Assembly: GCA_033557465.1 (NCBI GenBank)
Contig: CM066031.1
Span: 1,069,914,444-1,069,978,443 of the forward strand
Length of the DNA: 64,000 bases
Origin: Ichthyophis bannanicus
Taxonomy: Eukaryota; Chordata; Amphibia; Gymnophiona; Ichthyophiidae
Direction: 5' to 3'
Shown: one piece after another, positions 43,204 through 53,849 of the stretch
Layout: every line of letters starts with the position of its first letter
How positions within the stretch are numbered: the stretch's first letter is position 1
Made by a program: the position numbers and the translations under genes
The notes under the pieces: generated by a model
Database searches by the model: none
What the model was told of the DNA's origin: nothing
Seen by the model: only the letters and a program-made list of their open reading frames with translations

Positions 43204-43440
43204 TCATATGTGAAACCAAGGGGAAGGAAAGGGAGGGGGGGGAAAGAAGGGGGAGGGGGGAGGGGGAGGAAGGGGGGAGGGGGAAGGGGATGGGGAGAAG
43301 GGGGGGAGAGGGGAAGAGGGGATGGATGGGGAGAGAGGGAGAAGGATAGGGGGGGAGGGGGAAGGGGGAAGGGAGGGGGGGGGAAGGGAGGAAGGGAGGG
43401 GGGAAGGGGAGGAAAGAAAGAGGAAAGGAGGAAGGAACGT
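43204..43440 (+). repeat. Polypurine (G/A) tract in left arm
   Basis: About 235 nt of almost pure G and A (GGGGA, GGGGGAA units) on the plus strand. It mirrors the C/T tract at 45375-45690. The many G-runs allow G-quadruplex or triplex structures. The proline- or glycine-rich open frames across it are artefacts. Confidence 0.9.
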
Positions 43441-43913
43441 TATATGAGATAGAAAAGTATTTACTGTGAGTGAACAACCTTGCATGAATTGCATTTGTTA
43501 CTTACATGTGTAATACTGAAGAAAATCTGCGAACGCAATTGCGCGTATACAAGAAGTGACTAAAAAATAGAAGTAGCCAATTGTAAATTGCACCCACTAA
43601 CTATTGAACCTATCTTTATTAGAACCACTCAAAAGAAACAAACTAAATAAGACCATAAGTGTTAAAAACTTGGCAATGCAATTGGATACTATGTCTCATA
43701 CTGCTAAGCACTACTAGGGATGATTTGAAAGAAAACCAATTAAAATGAAACTAAATGGCACCGGGACTAGAACTCTGATAGGGAATTTCTGAAAAAGTTC
43801 TGTGCAATGATGAAATGTTGAAGCCGTGCTGTGCAATGAATGGTTGTAAACTGGATTATGCTAACAACAATTGTTAAAGCAGTGCTGCATAGCATGGTGA
43901 TGCAACGGTGAAC

Positions 43914-44920
43914 ACGGATGAATAGTTCCAGACATTGTATGAGATGAGGGGGGATTGAAATATTATTATTGCATCTTCTTACTTACATTTAAGACCTCTG
44001 AAGAGGGACGTATTTGTCGCAATGTGAAGAATCACTAGGAAAAAACATTTGCATAATCAAAACTAAGGGGAATGCAGTTACATGGTTTGTGTAAAGAGAA
44101 TATACTCCCAATGCCTTCAAAGTACCTTCTTAAACCGACATACATGAAGTGTTTAGCTCCGAAGCTGAAAATAGTAAAATACGCGCCAAGGGGATATAAT
44201 ATGGCACTACCAAGGGAACTTGTGATCAACTGAAAACCTAGTCCACATGCTTACAAAAAAGAGAGGGGATATTGCATAACTTAATGCTTCATCTTTTTAA
44301 ATAACTTAATGCTTCATCTTTTTAAATTTAACAAACCGATGAACGCATTATAGCCTCTTTTTTGCTAAAAATGAAATCTAATGTATTACTGGGGTGAAGA
44401 TAGACGTACATACTAACGGTTATAAAGATAAATATAGTGAAACACTGCTTATATAATCTACAAGACAGTGCTGAAGATAGACGTACATACTAACGGTTAT
44501 AAAGATAAATATAGTGAAACACTGCTTATATAATCTACAAGACAGTGCTTTTAGTACTGATTTAACAATTACAAAGCAGGGAACTTTGACACGAAACCGC
44601 AATATGAAAACCCATTATATCACCAACCATAAAGAAATGATACCAAATTTAATGAGAAAATCTGCAAACCTGTGAGGTCCTCAAAGGACAAGCTCCTTCT
44701 GCCAACATTGAAAGAGTTTGGGCCGAATAACTGCGACCTTAAAAACGCTAAAAATCGCGCCAGAACTTGAATGACATAGCTAAGTGGGAGGGGCTAAGGG
44801 GACGTGCTTGAACTACACTATGTGAAGTATTAGATTGATTGAAACCTAGAACAGCACACCACACGATAGGGAAAATAAACCTCAATCGTTCCTTTCCCGA
44901 CAGGGAAATACAACATGTAA
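43914..44920. other. Spacer of the foldback element
   Basis: About 1 kb without a recognised gene. It contains two perfect tandem duplications: 25 bp twice (44276-44325, ATAACTTAATGC...) and 77 bp twice (44396-44549, GAAGATAGACGTAC...). Confidence 0.8.
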
Positions 44921-45374
44921 TGTTCACTGTTGCATCACCATGCTATGCAGCACTGCTTTAACAATTGTTGTTAGCATAATCCAGTTTACAACCATTCATT
45001 GCACAGCACGGCTTCAACATTTCATCATTGCACGGAACTTTTTCAGAAATTCCCTAACAGAGTTCTAGTCCCGGTGCCATTTAGTTTCATTTTAATTGGT
45101 TTTCTTTCAAATCGTCCCTAGTAGTGCTTAGCAGTATGAGACATAGTATTCAATTGCATTGCCAAGTTTTTAACACTTATGGTCTTATTTAGTTTGTTTC
45201 TTTTGAGTGGTTCTAATAAAGATAGGTTCAATAGTTAGTGGGTGCAATTTACAATTGGCTACTTCTATTTTTTAGTCACTTCTTGTATACGCGCAATTGC
45301 GTTCGCAGATTTTCTTCAGTATTACACATGTAAGTAACAAATGCAATTCATGCAAGGTTGTTCACTCACAGTAA

Positions 45375-45690
45375 ATACTTTTCTATGTCATATAACGTTC
45401 CTTCCTCCTTTCCTTTTTCTTTCCTCCCTCCCCTCCCTTCCTCTCCCCTCCCCTCCCACCTTTTTCCTCCTTTTCCTCCCTCCCCCTCCCCCTTCCACTT
45501 TCCCCCCTTCCCAACCCACCCCACCCCTCCCCCCCCTATTCTTCTCCCTCTCTCCCCCTCCCCCTCCCCCCTCCCCCCTCCCCCTCCATCCCCTCTTCCC
45601 CTCTCCCCCCTTCCCCCCCTTCTCCCCATCCCCTTCTCCCCATCCCCCTCCCCCTTCTTTCCCCCCCTCCCCTCCCTTTCCTTCTCCTTG
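45375..45690 (+). repeat. Polypyrimidine (C/T) tract in right arm
   Basis: About 315 nt of CCCCTCC/CTTCCC-type sequence. It is longer than its mirror in the left arm, so the two tracts have changed length since the arms formed. Confidence 0.9.
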
Positions 45691-46096
45691 GTTTCACATA
45701 TGAGTGTTATGTATAAGGTTATAGATGTTTTACATATATATATATATTTTAACAAAACTTTTTAAATTATGTCTTTTAATAGATACATTGTTCTCACCCA
45801 TATATTTGGTATATATCATGTAGCCTGTCCTACGCACAAATTTGTATGTCTGATTAAGCATATTCATCTGATTTCTTTCCACCCTGCGCTTTGGTTTTAT
45901 ATATTTAAATTTGTTCATAATATACATGTTATTTATATCACTTTTTATAATTTTTATGAACATTTCTACACCTTGGTCGTTTTATTTTATTATTTTTGTT
46001 TTATCATATGTTTTTAACCATTTTACTGATTTATTATTATTTCATATTTTTATAATTTTATATTTTATATTGTATGTTATTTTGTTTAGCTGTGTG

Positions 46097-46132
46097 CCCC
46101 CTGAAGAAGGCTACGGCCGAAACGCGTAGGGG
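46097..46132 (+). ncRNA. Hammerhead-ribozyme-like motif 3 (right arm)
   Basis: Stem I is CCCC (46097-46100) with GGGG (46129-46132), and the core is CTGAAGA (46101-46107). An extra A (46108) follows, then stem II GGC/GCC with loop TACG and GAAA (46119-46122). Stem III is minimal, within the palindromic ACGCGT, and the candidate cleavage triplet is GTA (46126-46128). Minimal type I hammerheads with short palindromic helix III are known from Penelope-like elements and retrozymes and act as dimers. The extra A is the main departure from consensus. Confidence 0.45.
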
Positions 46133-46390
46133 ATCAATAAAACCTGTTCCACCTATCTACGACTCTTGCTTCTTGGGTTCTCCTGTGTTTTCTGCAAGAG
46201 CAGGCGCTCCTCTTTGTGTTCATCTGGACTCTCTGGAGCCATGTTCTCCTCTATGGGCGGGGACAGACCTTCAGTATGCATATCCACCTATTCCTCTGAT
46301 AGAGGTGGGCCTGTGTGGATCATGCTCCAACTTTGAAATCAGTCCTGGCTATACCTTTGGGAAGAATGACCAAAATTCCTCAATGACAAT

Positions 46391-46744
46391 GGGGCCAATG
46401 CAGAAAGCTGGTATTAGAGTTGTGCACTAAAAGTCGTGCGCATAGGTTTCTAGTGCAAGAGTAATGCAGAAGTTGTGTGCTTGTATACAGAAAGCAAATG
46501 GCATGCAAATGCGGTAGGCACTGAAAGTCTGCACTAAACTGGCAAGCATATGCACTCTGGCATCTGTGTTAGCAGTGCCGAGATCCTGTGTACAAAAAGG
46601 CACTTGAGCTGTAATTTCAGTGCTTTAATTTTTTTTCATATGTTCACCCCATTTTCTGTGTTAAAACAATGTCTTTTCTACAGAGTTAGTACTCATTATT
46701 ATTTTATACAATATGCTTTGGTTTGCTCCATGCACATATGAAAT
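46391..46744. other. Unrecognised sequence between D4 and an L2-like LINE
   Basis: No gene or element end was recognised. Confidence 0.45.
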
Positions 46745-48605
46745 GACACATGAACATATGCAGCTTCACCTGCAACGATCACTAAATAAACCCCACGACC
46801 TGTTTAACATTGTGAAATCCCTGACAAAGGAACCTGCTCCCCCCCAAACAGGCCTATTACACCCCCAGGAATTCGCTGACTACCTACAAGCCAAGTTCAG
46901 CCGAACTAACACCCCCACAACCCAAGTTCCAGAACTCAAGCAGCACCACCCAACACCGTTGACAGCATTCACACCTCTGTCCACCAGTAAAATGGAAGAG
47001 ACCATCATATCTATAAACGCCACCACAGCCCCCAACGACCCCTGTCCAGCATTCTGGATAAAATCACTGCGCACTGAGTTAAGTCCATACCTAATCAAGA
47101 ACATGGACCTATCCTTCTCAACAGGGGTGTTCCCACCAGCCCTGAAACAGACCTCCATCTGACCCCTCCTTAAAAACAACAAGCTCGACCCCAAGAAAGC
47201 GGAATCCTACCATCCAATCTCCAGCATTCCCCTGCTAGCCAAGATAATAGAGAAGGACGTGCAACATCAAATACAACACCACATTGATACTATCACCCCA
47301 CTGGACCCGTGTCAACATGGATTTAGAGAATCCCACGGCGTTGAGACCCTCCTTACCATGCTACTCAACACTCTAAACTCAGGGATCGATAACAGCAGTA
47401 AAGGATATGCCTTAATCGTCATGGATATTGCTGCCGCTTTTGACTTGGTCAACCACGAGACGCTTCTGTCATGGCTACAAGAGAGGGGAATCCACGGCTC
47501 AGCCTTGAATTGGTGCAAGTCATACCTGACAGATAGATGGCAGCAGGTAAGAACTGACTCAGGGACCTCCAAGCTGTTTGAACAAACACAAGGGGTCCCC
47601 CAAGGATCATCACTCTCAGCCCTCCTCTTCAACATATACATGAAACCCATTTGCGCAATTATCTGGTCCTTCATGGTCTCCTGCCTAGTGTATGCCGACG
47701 ATGTGCTACTCTTCGCTCCATTCTCAATCAACCAACCTGATTTCTCGACCCTGACAAAATGCTTCGAGTCTGTCACAGATTAGCTCCTCACACAGAGCCT
47801 AAAAATTAATTTCAAGAAAACCTATGTCCTCTTCATCATGAAGAACCACTCCTTCATCTCCCCAACATCAATAAGAGTAAGAGATGTGGAGCTCTTGACC
47901 AAGCCCACCATCCGCTACCCAGGGATCACCCTCGACCAACATCTGGACATGGGGGCACATATAAGCAATATAGTCAGAGCAATCTATAATAAGATATAAA
48001 CCATCCACCATCTGCGACCCCTATTGGAATGCGATGATTTCCGTACAATCTTTCAAGCACTGGTAACCCCGCACTTTGATTATGTCAATGCCATCCTACA
48101 GGGACTCCCCAAGAACACCCTAAACCCCCTCCAGCTGGCCATGAACACAGCCGCCCGAGTCCTTCATGGAGCCTTCAGAAGGGACCACATCACCCCGGTC
48201 TTGAAACACCTCCACTGGTTGTCGATCCACTGTAGACTCACTTTCAAAGTCTTACTAATGACTTTCAAAGCCATCAACAATCTATCCTCCTCCTTTCTAA
48301 CAGACCTTATCCTCCCCATACCTGCAAACAGAGCGAGAAGATCATTCACTATAAACACTCTTGTAATACCTAGAGAAATAACTAAATGCTCCCAGGCAGT
48401 AAGGAACAGAGCATTCAGATTCTATGCACCTATGCTCTGGAATGCCCTCCCTACCTCCATCCGAGCAATACCCGACCTCACCCAATTTCGGAAGGCGCTG
48501 AAGCACCATTTGTTCCTCCTGAATTACTCCCTGCCCAATGGAACAACACAACCAAGCTTACCCCCCACCAACACCAAGGACACCACCAATACACCCAGGG
48601 CATGA
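46745..48605 (+). pseudogene. L2-like reverse transcriptase
   Basis: Four frames in series cover the domain. The linker is LNKPHDLFNIVKSLTKEPA. The RT fingers include NATTAPNDPCPAFWIKSL, PLLKNNKLDPKK and YHPISSIPLLAKIIEKDV. Motif A is VMDIAAAFDLVNHETLL (about 47420-47465), motif B TQGVPQGSSLSALLFNIYM (about 47585-47642) and motif C LVYADDVLLF (about 47685-47714). The C-terminal domain has RPLLECDDFRTIFQALVTPH, ARVLHGAFRRDHITPVLKHL and NRAFRFYAPMLWNALPTSIR. The catalytic FxxD and YADD residues are present. Stops near 47161 and 47782 and a change near 47998 make it defective. Confidence 0.85.
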
Positions 48606-48882
48606 CAACATACCCACACTCTGAACGAGACTGCCAAAACCTTTATATAAATATGTGAATAGTTTCAGCGAGTGTTCAAGTACTCCGTAAAAGCAGAACA
48701 GATTAGTTGTACATGTGTATATAGTTACCCCTGTTTAACCCAAGTTGTAAAACCTGTTATATGTAATGTACACTGCATGCTCCACTGCTTTGTGCAATTG
48801 GTTGTTAAATGTAAACCACACTGATTGTAAAGAGCGCGGTATAGAAATATGATAAATAAATAAATAAAAATAAAACTTAAAT
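46745..48882 (+). mobile_element. L2-like LINE, 5'-truncated, fairly young
   Basis: The reverse transcriptase half of an L2-clade element runs through to a 3' UTR (GTAAACCACACTGATTG...GCGCGGTATAGAAATATG) and an AAATAAATAAATAAAAATAAAA tail. The endonuclease region is missing. The protein is readable with only a few stops or frameshifts. It is very similar in layout to 59495-61842. Confidence 0.85.
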
Positions 48883-50562
48883 TTAATTCCAAAGAAGCAA
48901 AGGTAAACTGGAGATGGAATAGTCATGGGACAAAATGGTGTCTAGGGCATCAGAGCTTCATTTTCAGGGGGATTTTAGAAAAGATGTCCAAGTTATTTTG
49001 GGAACATTCAGTGCAGAATGTGCAGAAATGTGCCAGGGATATCTGTCTCTGGCTGATCTCAGGAACATAGTTCCTCGTGCACGTGGGCGGCCACATAGAT
49101 GTCCCCATTAGGGATGCTTGGATCGGGAAAATCAAACTTCAATAGAAAAGACTTCATTCCAGCATTTAAAGGGCTTCAGCCGTATCAATTTTCCATTCAG
49201 AGTTCATCTCATTAAAGAAGCCTATCCCAGAACCTGATTTGCTTAGGCATTTGTCCTAGTCTTATTGGGTCATATTTTATAATAGGATACCTGTGCAAGA
49301 AGTCCAAAGAGGTGCCTATTTTAAGCGTGTCTATAGAAAGGCAACCTGGGGTAAATATATACGAGTACCTGAATATTGTATAAAATACCTGGTACTTTGC
49401 AACCCATCCCTGATCCGTCCGAGCTGTGCCAGTGGAAACGCCTACATGTGGCACATGTATAAGTACACATCATCTTGTCAGTGTGTGCACTTATATGTGT
49501 GTGTACCACAGGACAATTTTATAAAAAGGCCTTTTCCTTGTATAAAAATAGCCTTTATCGAATGAATGTCCTCTATAATAATTTACTCTGTATCCTGTGA
49601 CTTATGTCATAATTTATTTGTAGCACACCATGTAAAAATATTAGCTATCTAAATACAAATGTAGCAAAAAAAACCATTGTTGGCATGTGGGATATTTTAT
49701 TCTGTGTACTTTGAAAGAATCAGAAAGGTAGAATATAAATACCTAAACTAAAAGTAAATCTAAGTAGCAAGGTAACTGCACCTAAATGGTGTTTTAAAAA
49801 AGCCATTGGGCTTGATTCTCCAAAAGCCTTTTACCCTCTGGAAGGAGAACAGTGTGAACGACATATTTGTCAGATATTTGGCAAGAAAGAAAAACTTTTG
49901 ACATTGCCTGAAAAAAGATACTTGCACTCTGCTTATGGATATAGTTCTAGACCCATTCTCCCCCTACATCTTACCTTTTATTTGCTTGCGTACCCCACTA
50001 CTCTCTATGGTAGCAAATTTGACACTTTAAAAAATATTTTATTAAATTTTAGAGAAATAAGAAAGCTAACTGAAACGAACTATCAAGTCAATATTCAACC
50101 ATTGCAGTCAGTGTTTTTCTATTTTAATTCAGCCACAGTGGTTAAATAAAATCCATATATTCAGGGCCACTGTGTGAATGGTGGCCAGCAATGAATATAC
50201 GTATAATAAAGCCTAAAGTTATTTAGCTAGCTGTCTGGATAGCAGACTGAATATCGTTCTGTCTGGCTGATTCCTGGAACTGCCCATGCTCCATGGATAG
50301 TGCTGGGGCGCTGGATAATAATTTTCAGTGAAATTATCCAGATAGGATGCACATGTTTTCCTTTTGCAAAGTTCCCCAATGACACTATGTGAGCACCATT
50401 ACATCTGCACTTTAGTATGCACATGAAGTACTCACGGGTATACAGTATTTTTGAAAAATTAAACATATTCTCACAAGTCTAAGCTCTGCCCCAAAATCTG
50501 CCCCTGGGAATGAGGCTCCTCACTGTGGATAAAGGTGTGCATGAAATGGCATGACGCACATA
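48883..50562. other. Intergenic sequence, nothing recognised
   Basis: No gene or repeat end was supported in this 1.7-kb stretch. Confidence 0.45.
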
Positions 50563-50720
50563 GTGTTCTCTATGGGCAAACAAGATAATGTCTTCACATA
50601 TAGATGACATGATTGACAGAGCCCAAGTGCGAAAGCATTTCCCAGTTATCTTCTAGAAGCTTTTGGAAGCACCTGCCTGCACATGTGTGCCACTTCCCTC
50701 CTCCCTCCTGCCTCAGTCCA
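50563..50720 (+). repeat. Left inverted terminal repeat of D5
   Basis: It contains TTCTCTATGGGCAAACAAGA, TGTCTTCACATATAGATGAC and TCTAGAAGCTTTTGGAAGCA. The complement of the last reappears near 53715-53735. Confidence 0.8.
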
Positions 50721-51423
50721 TTTTCTTCAATGGAGCGGACTAAATGAGTCACGTTGCGATTTGAGTTTTTTCATCTGTGCCTTTTCATTTGGTAATTTGC
50801 AATCATTTTTCTCTCTGCTGCTGCTGTGTCTCTTCTACCTGGTGGTGCCTTTAATTAGGTGTGAAACTCCACCCCATCTACACAACTTGGGAAAGAGAGA
50901 AATATTGGGAATGGGGTGTTGGGTGAAAGAAAAGATGTGTTATAGGTAAATGCAGTAAAAAGCAGAAGATTAAGGACTGAATGATAGAACGGAGATGTGA
51001 ATTCCGACTAGAGAAGCAGAAAAATACATGGAAGAAAACTGAAAGGAAGAGATCAATGTTATAGATTGATGTAGGGGAGGAAATGAAGACAGGAGAGAGA
51101 CAACATGGTCAAAGGACAGAAAACTTTGGAAACAGAGATAAGACAGACAGAGTAAAGCAGAATTCAGAGCTTGGAACAAACATGATTAGAAAAATAACAA
51201 GGCCAGATAATAAACGTGGAAAAAAGAATTTTATTTTCTATATAGTGACTGGAATATGTTAACTTTTGGAATGTACATGTGCCGGGACAGGTGTTAACAC
51301 AGGACTGGGGCACAGCCCAGGGCAAAACGTTCGGAGGAAGGCTTGCTAGTGCACTGTACCTTTTTTTCAGCTCTGGCACCTGCAGGCAAATACACACACT
51401 ACCCCTAGCCACTTAGTCCCAGA

Positions 51424-52815
51424 ACATGCATACTGCCCCCAGCCATTTAGCCCATGCACCCACACTCTTACATACACACTGCCCCTAGCCACTCAGCTCC
51501 TGCACCCACACACTTACATACACACTGCTCCCAGCCACTCAGCTCCTGCACCCACACACTTACATACACACTACTCCCAGCCACTCAGCTCCTGCACCCA
51601 CACACTTACATACACACTACTCCCAGCCACTCAGCTCCTGCACCCACACACTTACATACACACTGCTCCCAGCCACTCAGCTCCTGCACCCACACACTTA
51701 CATACACACTGCCCCCAGCCACTCAGCTCCTGCACCCACACACTTACATACACACTACTCCCAGCCACTCAGCTCCTGCACCCACACACTTACATACACA
51801 CTGCCCCCAGCCACCCAGCTCCTGCACCCACACACTTACATACACACTACTCCCAGCCACTCAGCTCCTGCACCCACACACTTACATACACACTGCCCCA
51901 GCCACTCAGCCCCAGCACCCACACGCTCGTACATACACACTACTCCCAGCCACTCAGCTCCTGCACCCACACACTTACATACACACTGCCCTCAGCCACT
52001 CAGCCCCTGCACCCACACGCTCTTACATACACACTACTACCAGCCCATCAGCTCCTGCACCCACACACTTACATACACACTGCCCCCAGCCACTCAGCCC
52101 CTGCACCCACACGCTCTTACATACACACTACTACCACCCACTCAGCTCCTGCACCCACACACTTACATACACACTACTCCCAGCCACTCAGCTCCTGCAC
52201 CCACACACTTACATACACACTACTCCCAGCCACTCAGCTCCTGCACCCACACACTTACATACACACTACTCCCAGCCACTCAGCTCCTGCACCCACACAC
52301 TTACATACACACTACTCCCAGCCACTCAGCTCCTGCACCCACACACTTACATACACACTACTCCCAGCCACTCAGCTCCTGCACCCACACACTTACATAC
52401 ACACTACTCCCAGCCACTCAGCTCCTGCACCCACACACTTACATACACACTGCCCCCAGCCACTCAGCCCCTGCACCCACACGCTCTTACATACACACTA
52501 CTCCCAGCCACTCAGCTCCTGCACCCACACGCTCTTACATACACACTACTCCCAGCCACTCAGCTCCTGCACTCACACACTTACATACACACTACTCCCA
52601 GCCACTCAGCTCCTGCACCCAAATGCTCTTACATACACACTACTCCCAGCCACTCGGCTCATGCACCCACACACTTACATACACACTACTCCCAGCCACT
52701 CGGCTCCTGCACCCACACGCTTACATACACACTTCCCCCAGCCACTCAGCTCCTGCACCCATATGCTCTTACATACACACTACTCCCAGCCACTCGGCTC
52801 ATGCACCCATACACT
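51424..52815 (+). repeat. 46-bp minisatellite, about 30 units
   Basis: The unit is built from CAGCCACTCAGCTCCTGCAC, CCACACACTTACATACACAC and TACTCC, with an exact 46-bp period (for example 51541 to 51587). Variants carry GCTCTTACAT instead of CACTTACAT, making 48 bp, and CTGCCC for CTACTCC. The long open frame across it results from the repeat and is not a gene. Confidence 0.95.
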
Positions 52816-53084
52816 AAATGTTTAAAAAGCTGTGTTGTATCTTCCAAGTATGTGTGTCAGGTGTGGTAAGTGCATCAAATAATTATTTTTAAAAGCACAG
52901 ATTTACATATTTATATGTTTATATTGTTTGTGTGATAATTTTATTTGGTTACCATCTGAGGGGTGACATGAAATTTTTTTTCTGCTAAAATGGGGTCATA
53001 AAGGAAAAGATTTGGGAAGCACTGCCTTAGAAATGGCATCCAACCTTTTGTTTCTTTTTCCCAAGCAATCTAAGGGCTGCTGTC

Positions 53085-53330
53085 AACAAATATATGCTTT
53101 CCAATTGTCTAGCAGATAGCATCTACTTCATTGATGCTCAGGAAGGCTTGACTCTTGAGAGGGTCATGTCACAGTTTGTAATGTCAGAGCCATGGCTGTG
53201 TTAGCCTACTTGTGATCAGTCTCAATGGAGAAGATATTTAAAGCCGCGATATGGACGGCTGAGCACACATTCACATCTCACTACTGTCTAGAAAGGGACA
53301 GAATCTATTTGGGGAATAGAATTCAACTTC
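53085..53330 (+). pseudogene. DIRS tyrosine recombinase, C-terminal remnant (D5)
   Basis: SMEKIFKAAIWTAEHTFTSH with YCLERDRI (about 53220-53300) corresponds to the WSSVHTF..HYCLE block that contains the nucleophilic tyrosine in D2 and D3. The upstream H-x-x-R box is degraded (GHVTVCNVRAMAV-like, about 53163-53195). Confidence 0.7.
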
Positions 53331-53509
53331 ACTCCCCCTAGGCCCAATTATTTTCTTTCCAGGCTGCATCTATAAAAAAAGAGAAAGATGAGAGAAAAAC
53401 ATTTAAGAAAAAGGTCGTAGCCACTGAAAATATGTTACTAGCCAACTTGTTGCAACACCTGTTGTGTATTTTCTCTTTTTCTTCTGAGGCAGCCTGTAGT
53501 TAGGGTCTC

Positions 53510-53600
53510 TAATAGTGAGGACATTATCCTGCTTATCCACAGAGAAAACAAATTTACTTACCTGTGACAGATGTTCTCTGTGGACAGCAGGATGTCTTCA
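53510..53600. promoter_or_regulatory. Internal complementary region of D5
   Basis: The complement reads AGAGAACATCTGTCACAGGT, AAGTAAATTTGTTTTCTCTG and ATAAGCAGGATAATGTCC. That is the right outer end followed by the left outer end of this terminal-repeat type. Confidence 0.75.
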
Positions 53601-53659
53601 TGAATCCCTCCCACCCTCCCCCCTTGGAGTTGTATTCTACATTCAACTAGTGTATCAGA

Positions 53660-53849
53660 CGGAAGCAGTCCCACGAGGCAGCGACTGGTGGCAAGTGGCA
53701 CATGTGTGGTGGAGTACTTCTAAAAGCTTCTGTAAGGTAGCTGGGGACACAGCTCTTGTGCTTAGGCTCCATTGATGACATCGCCCATATGTGAGGACTG
53801 ATCCTGCTGTCCTTGGAGAGCACCTGCTACAGATGAGTAACTTTGTTTT
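53660..53849 (-). repeat. Right inverted terminal repeat of D5
   Basis: The complement includes GGACAGCAGGATCAGTCC, CACATATGGGCGATGTCATC and AGAAGCTTTTAGAAG, which parallels 50563-50720. The outer tail ends GAGTAACTTTGTTTTA. Confidence 0.8.

Larger units (their letters stand above)
42729..46246. mobile_element. Foldback element with about 1.2-kb inverted arms
   Basis: The left arm (about 42729-43913) and right arm (about 44921-46187) are complementary along almost their whole length and are separated by about 1 kb of unrelated spacer. Each arm contains a hammerhead-like motif near its outer end, an AT-rich stretch and a long purine (left) or pyrimidine (right) tract. The flanking DIRS sequence repeats CTCCTCTATGGG on both sides (about 42716-42727 and 46248-46259), which looks like a target duplication of about 12 bp. 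No protein-coding frame is present. Between the right arm and the duplication lie about 60 extra bases. Confidence 0.85.
39580..46390 (+). mobile_element. DIRS1-like retrotransposon, copy D4 (split by a foldback element)
   Basis: The left end (TTCTCTATGGAAAAGCAAGA, about 39583) matches the left end of D5, a second terminal-repeat type different from D2, D3 and D6. Decayed gag (about 40070-41000) and reverse transcriptase/RNase H (41630-42728) follow. The element is then interrupted by the foldback 42729-46246 and resumes for about 150 bp (46247-46390) with the YGRGQTFSMHIHLF region that follows RNase H. The recombinase and right end are missing. A CR1 3' end (41018-41291) is also inserted. 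Confidence 0.75.
50563..53849 (+). mobile_element. DIRS1-like retrotransposon, copy D5 (interior replaced)
   Basis: The left terminal repeat (50563 onwards) and the right end (recombinase tail, internal complementary region, right terminal repeat ending near 53849) are preserved. The interior gag, reverse transcriptase and RNase H are gone. In their place lie unrelated sequence, a 46-bp minisatellite (51424-52815) and a piece ending TTTGGGAAGCACTG (about 53012-53025), which looks like a hAT transposon end. The terminal repeat type is that of D4. Confidence 0.75.

Noticed and set aside
43142..43494. Proline-rich or glycine-rich proteins in the foldback arms
   Set aside because: They are products of the purine/pyrimidine tract. 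The mirrored frames at 45341-45765 confirm the palindrome and do not indicate genes.
51424..52815. CRISPR-like array
   Set aside because: The repeat has no unique spacers. It is a plain tandem minisatellite in a eukaryotic context.
51454..52869. 471-codon open frame
   Set aside because: It lies entirely in a 46-bp tandem repeat whose unit lacks stop codons in the three plus-strand frames. There is no non-repetitive coding character.
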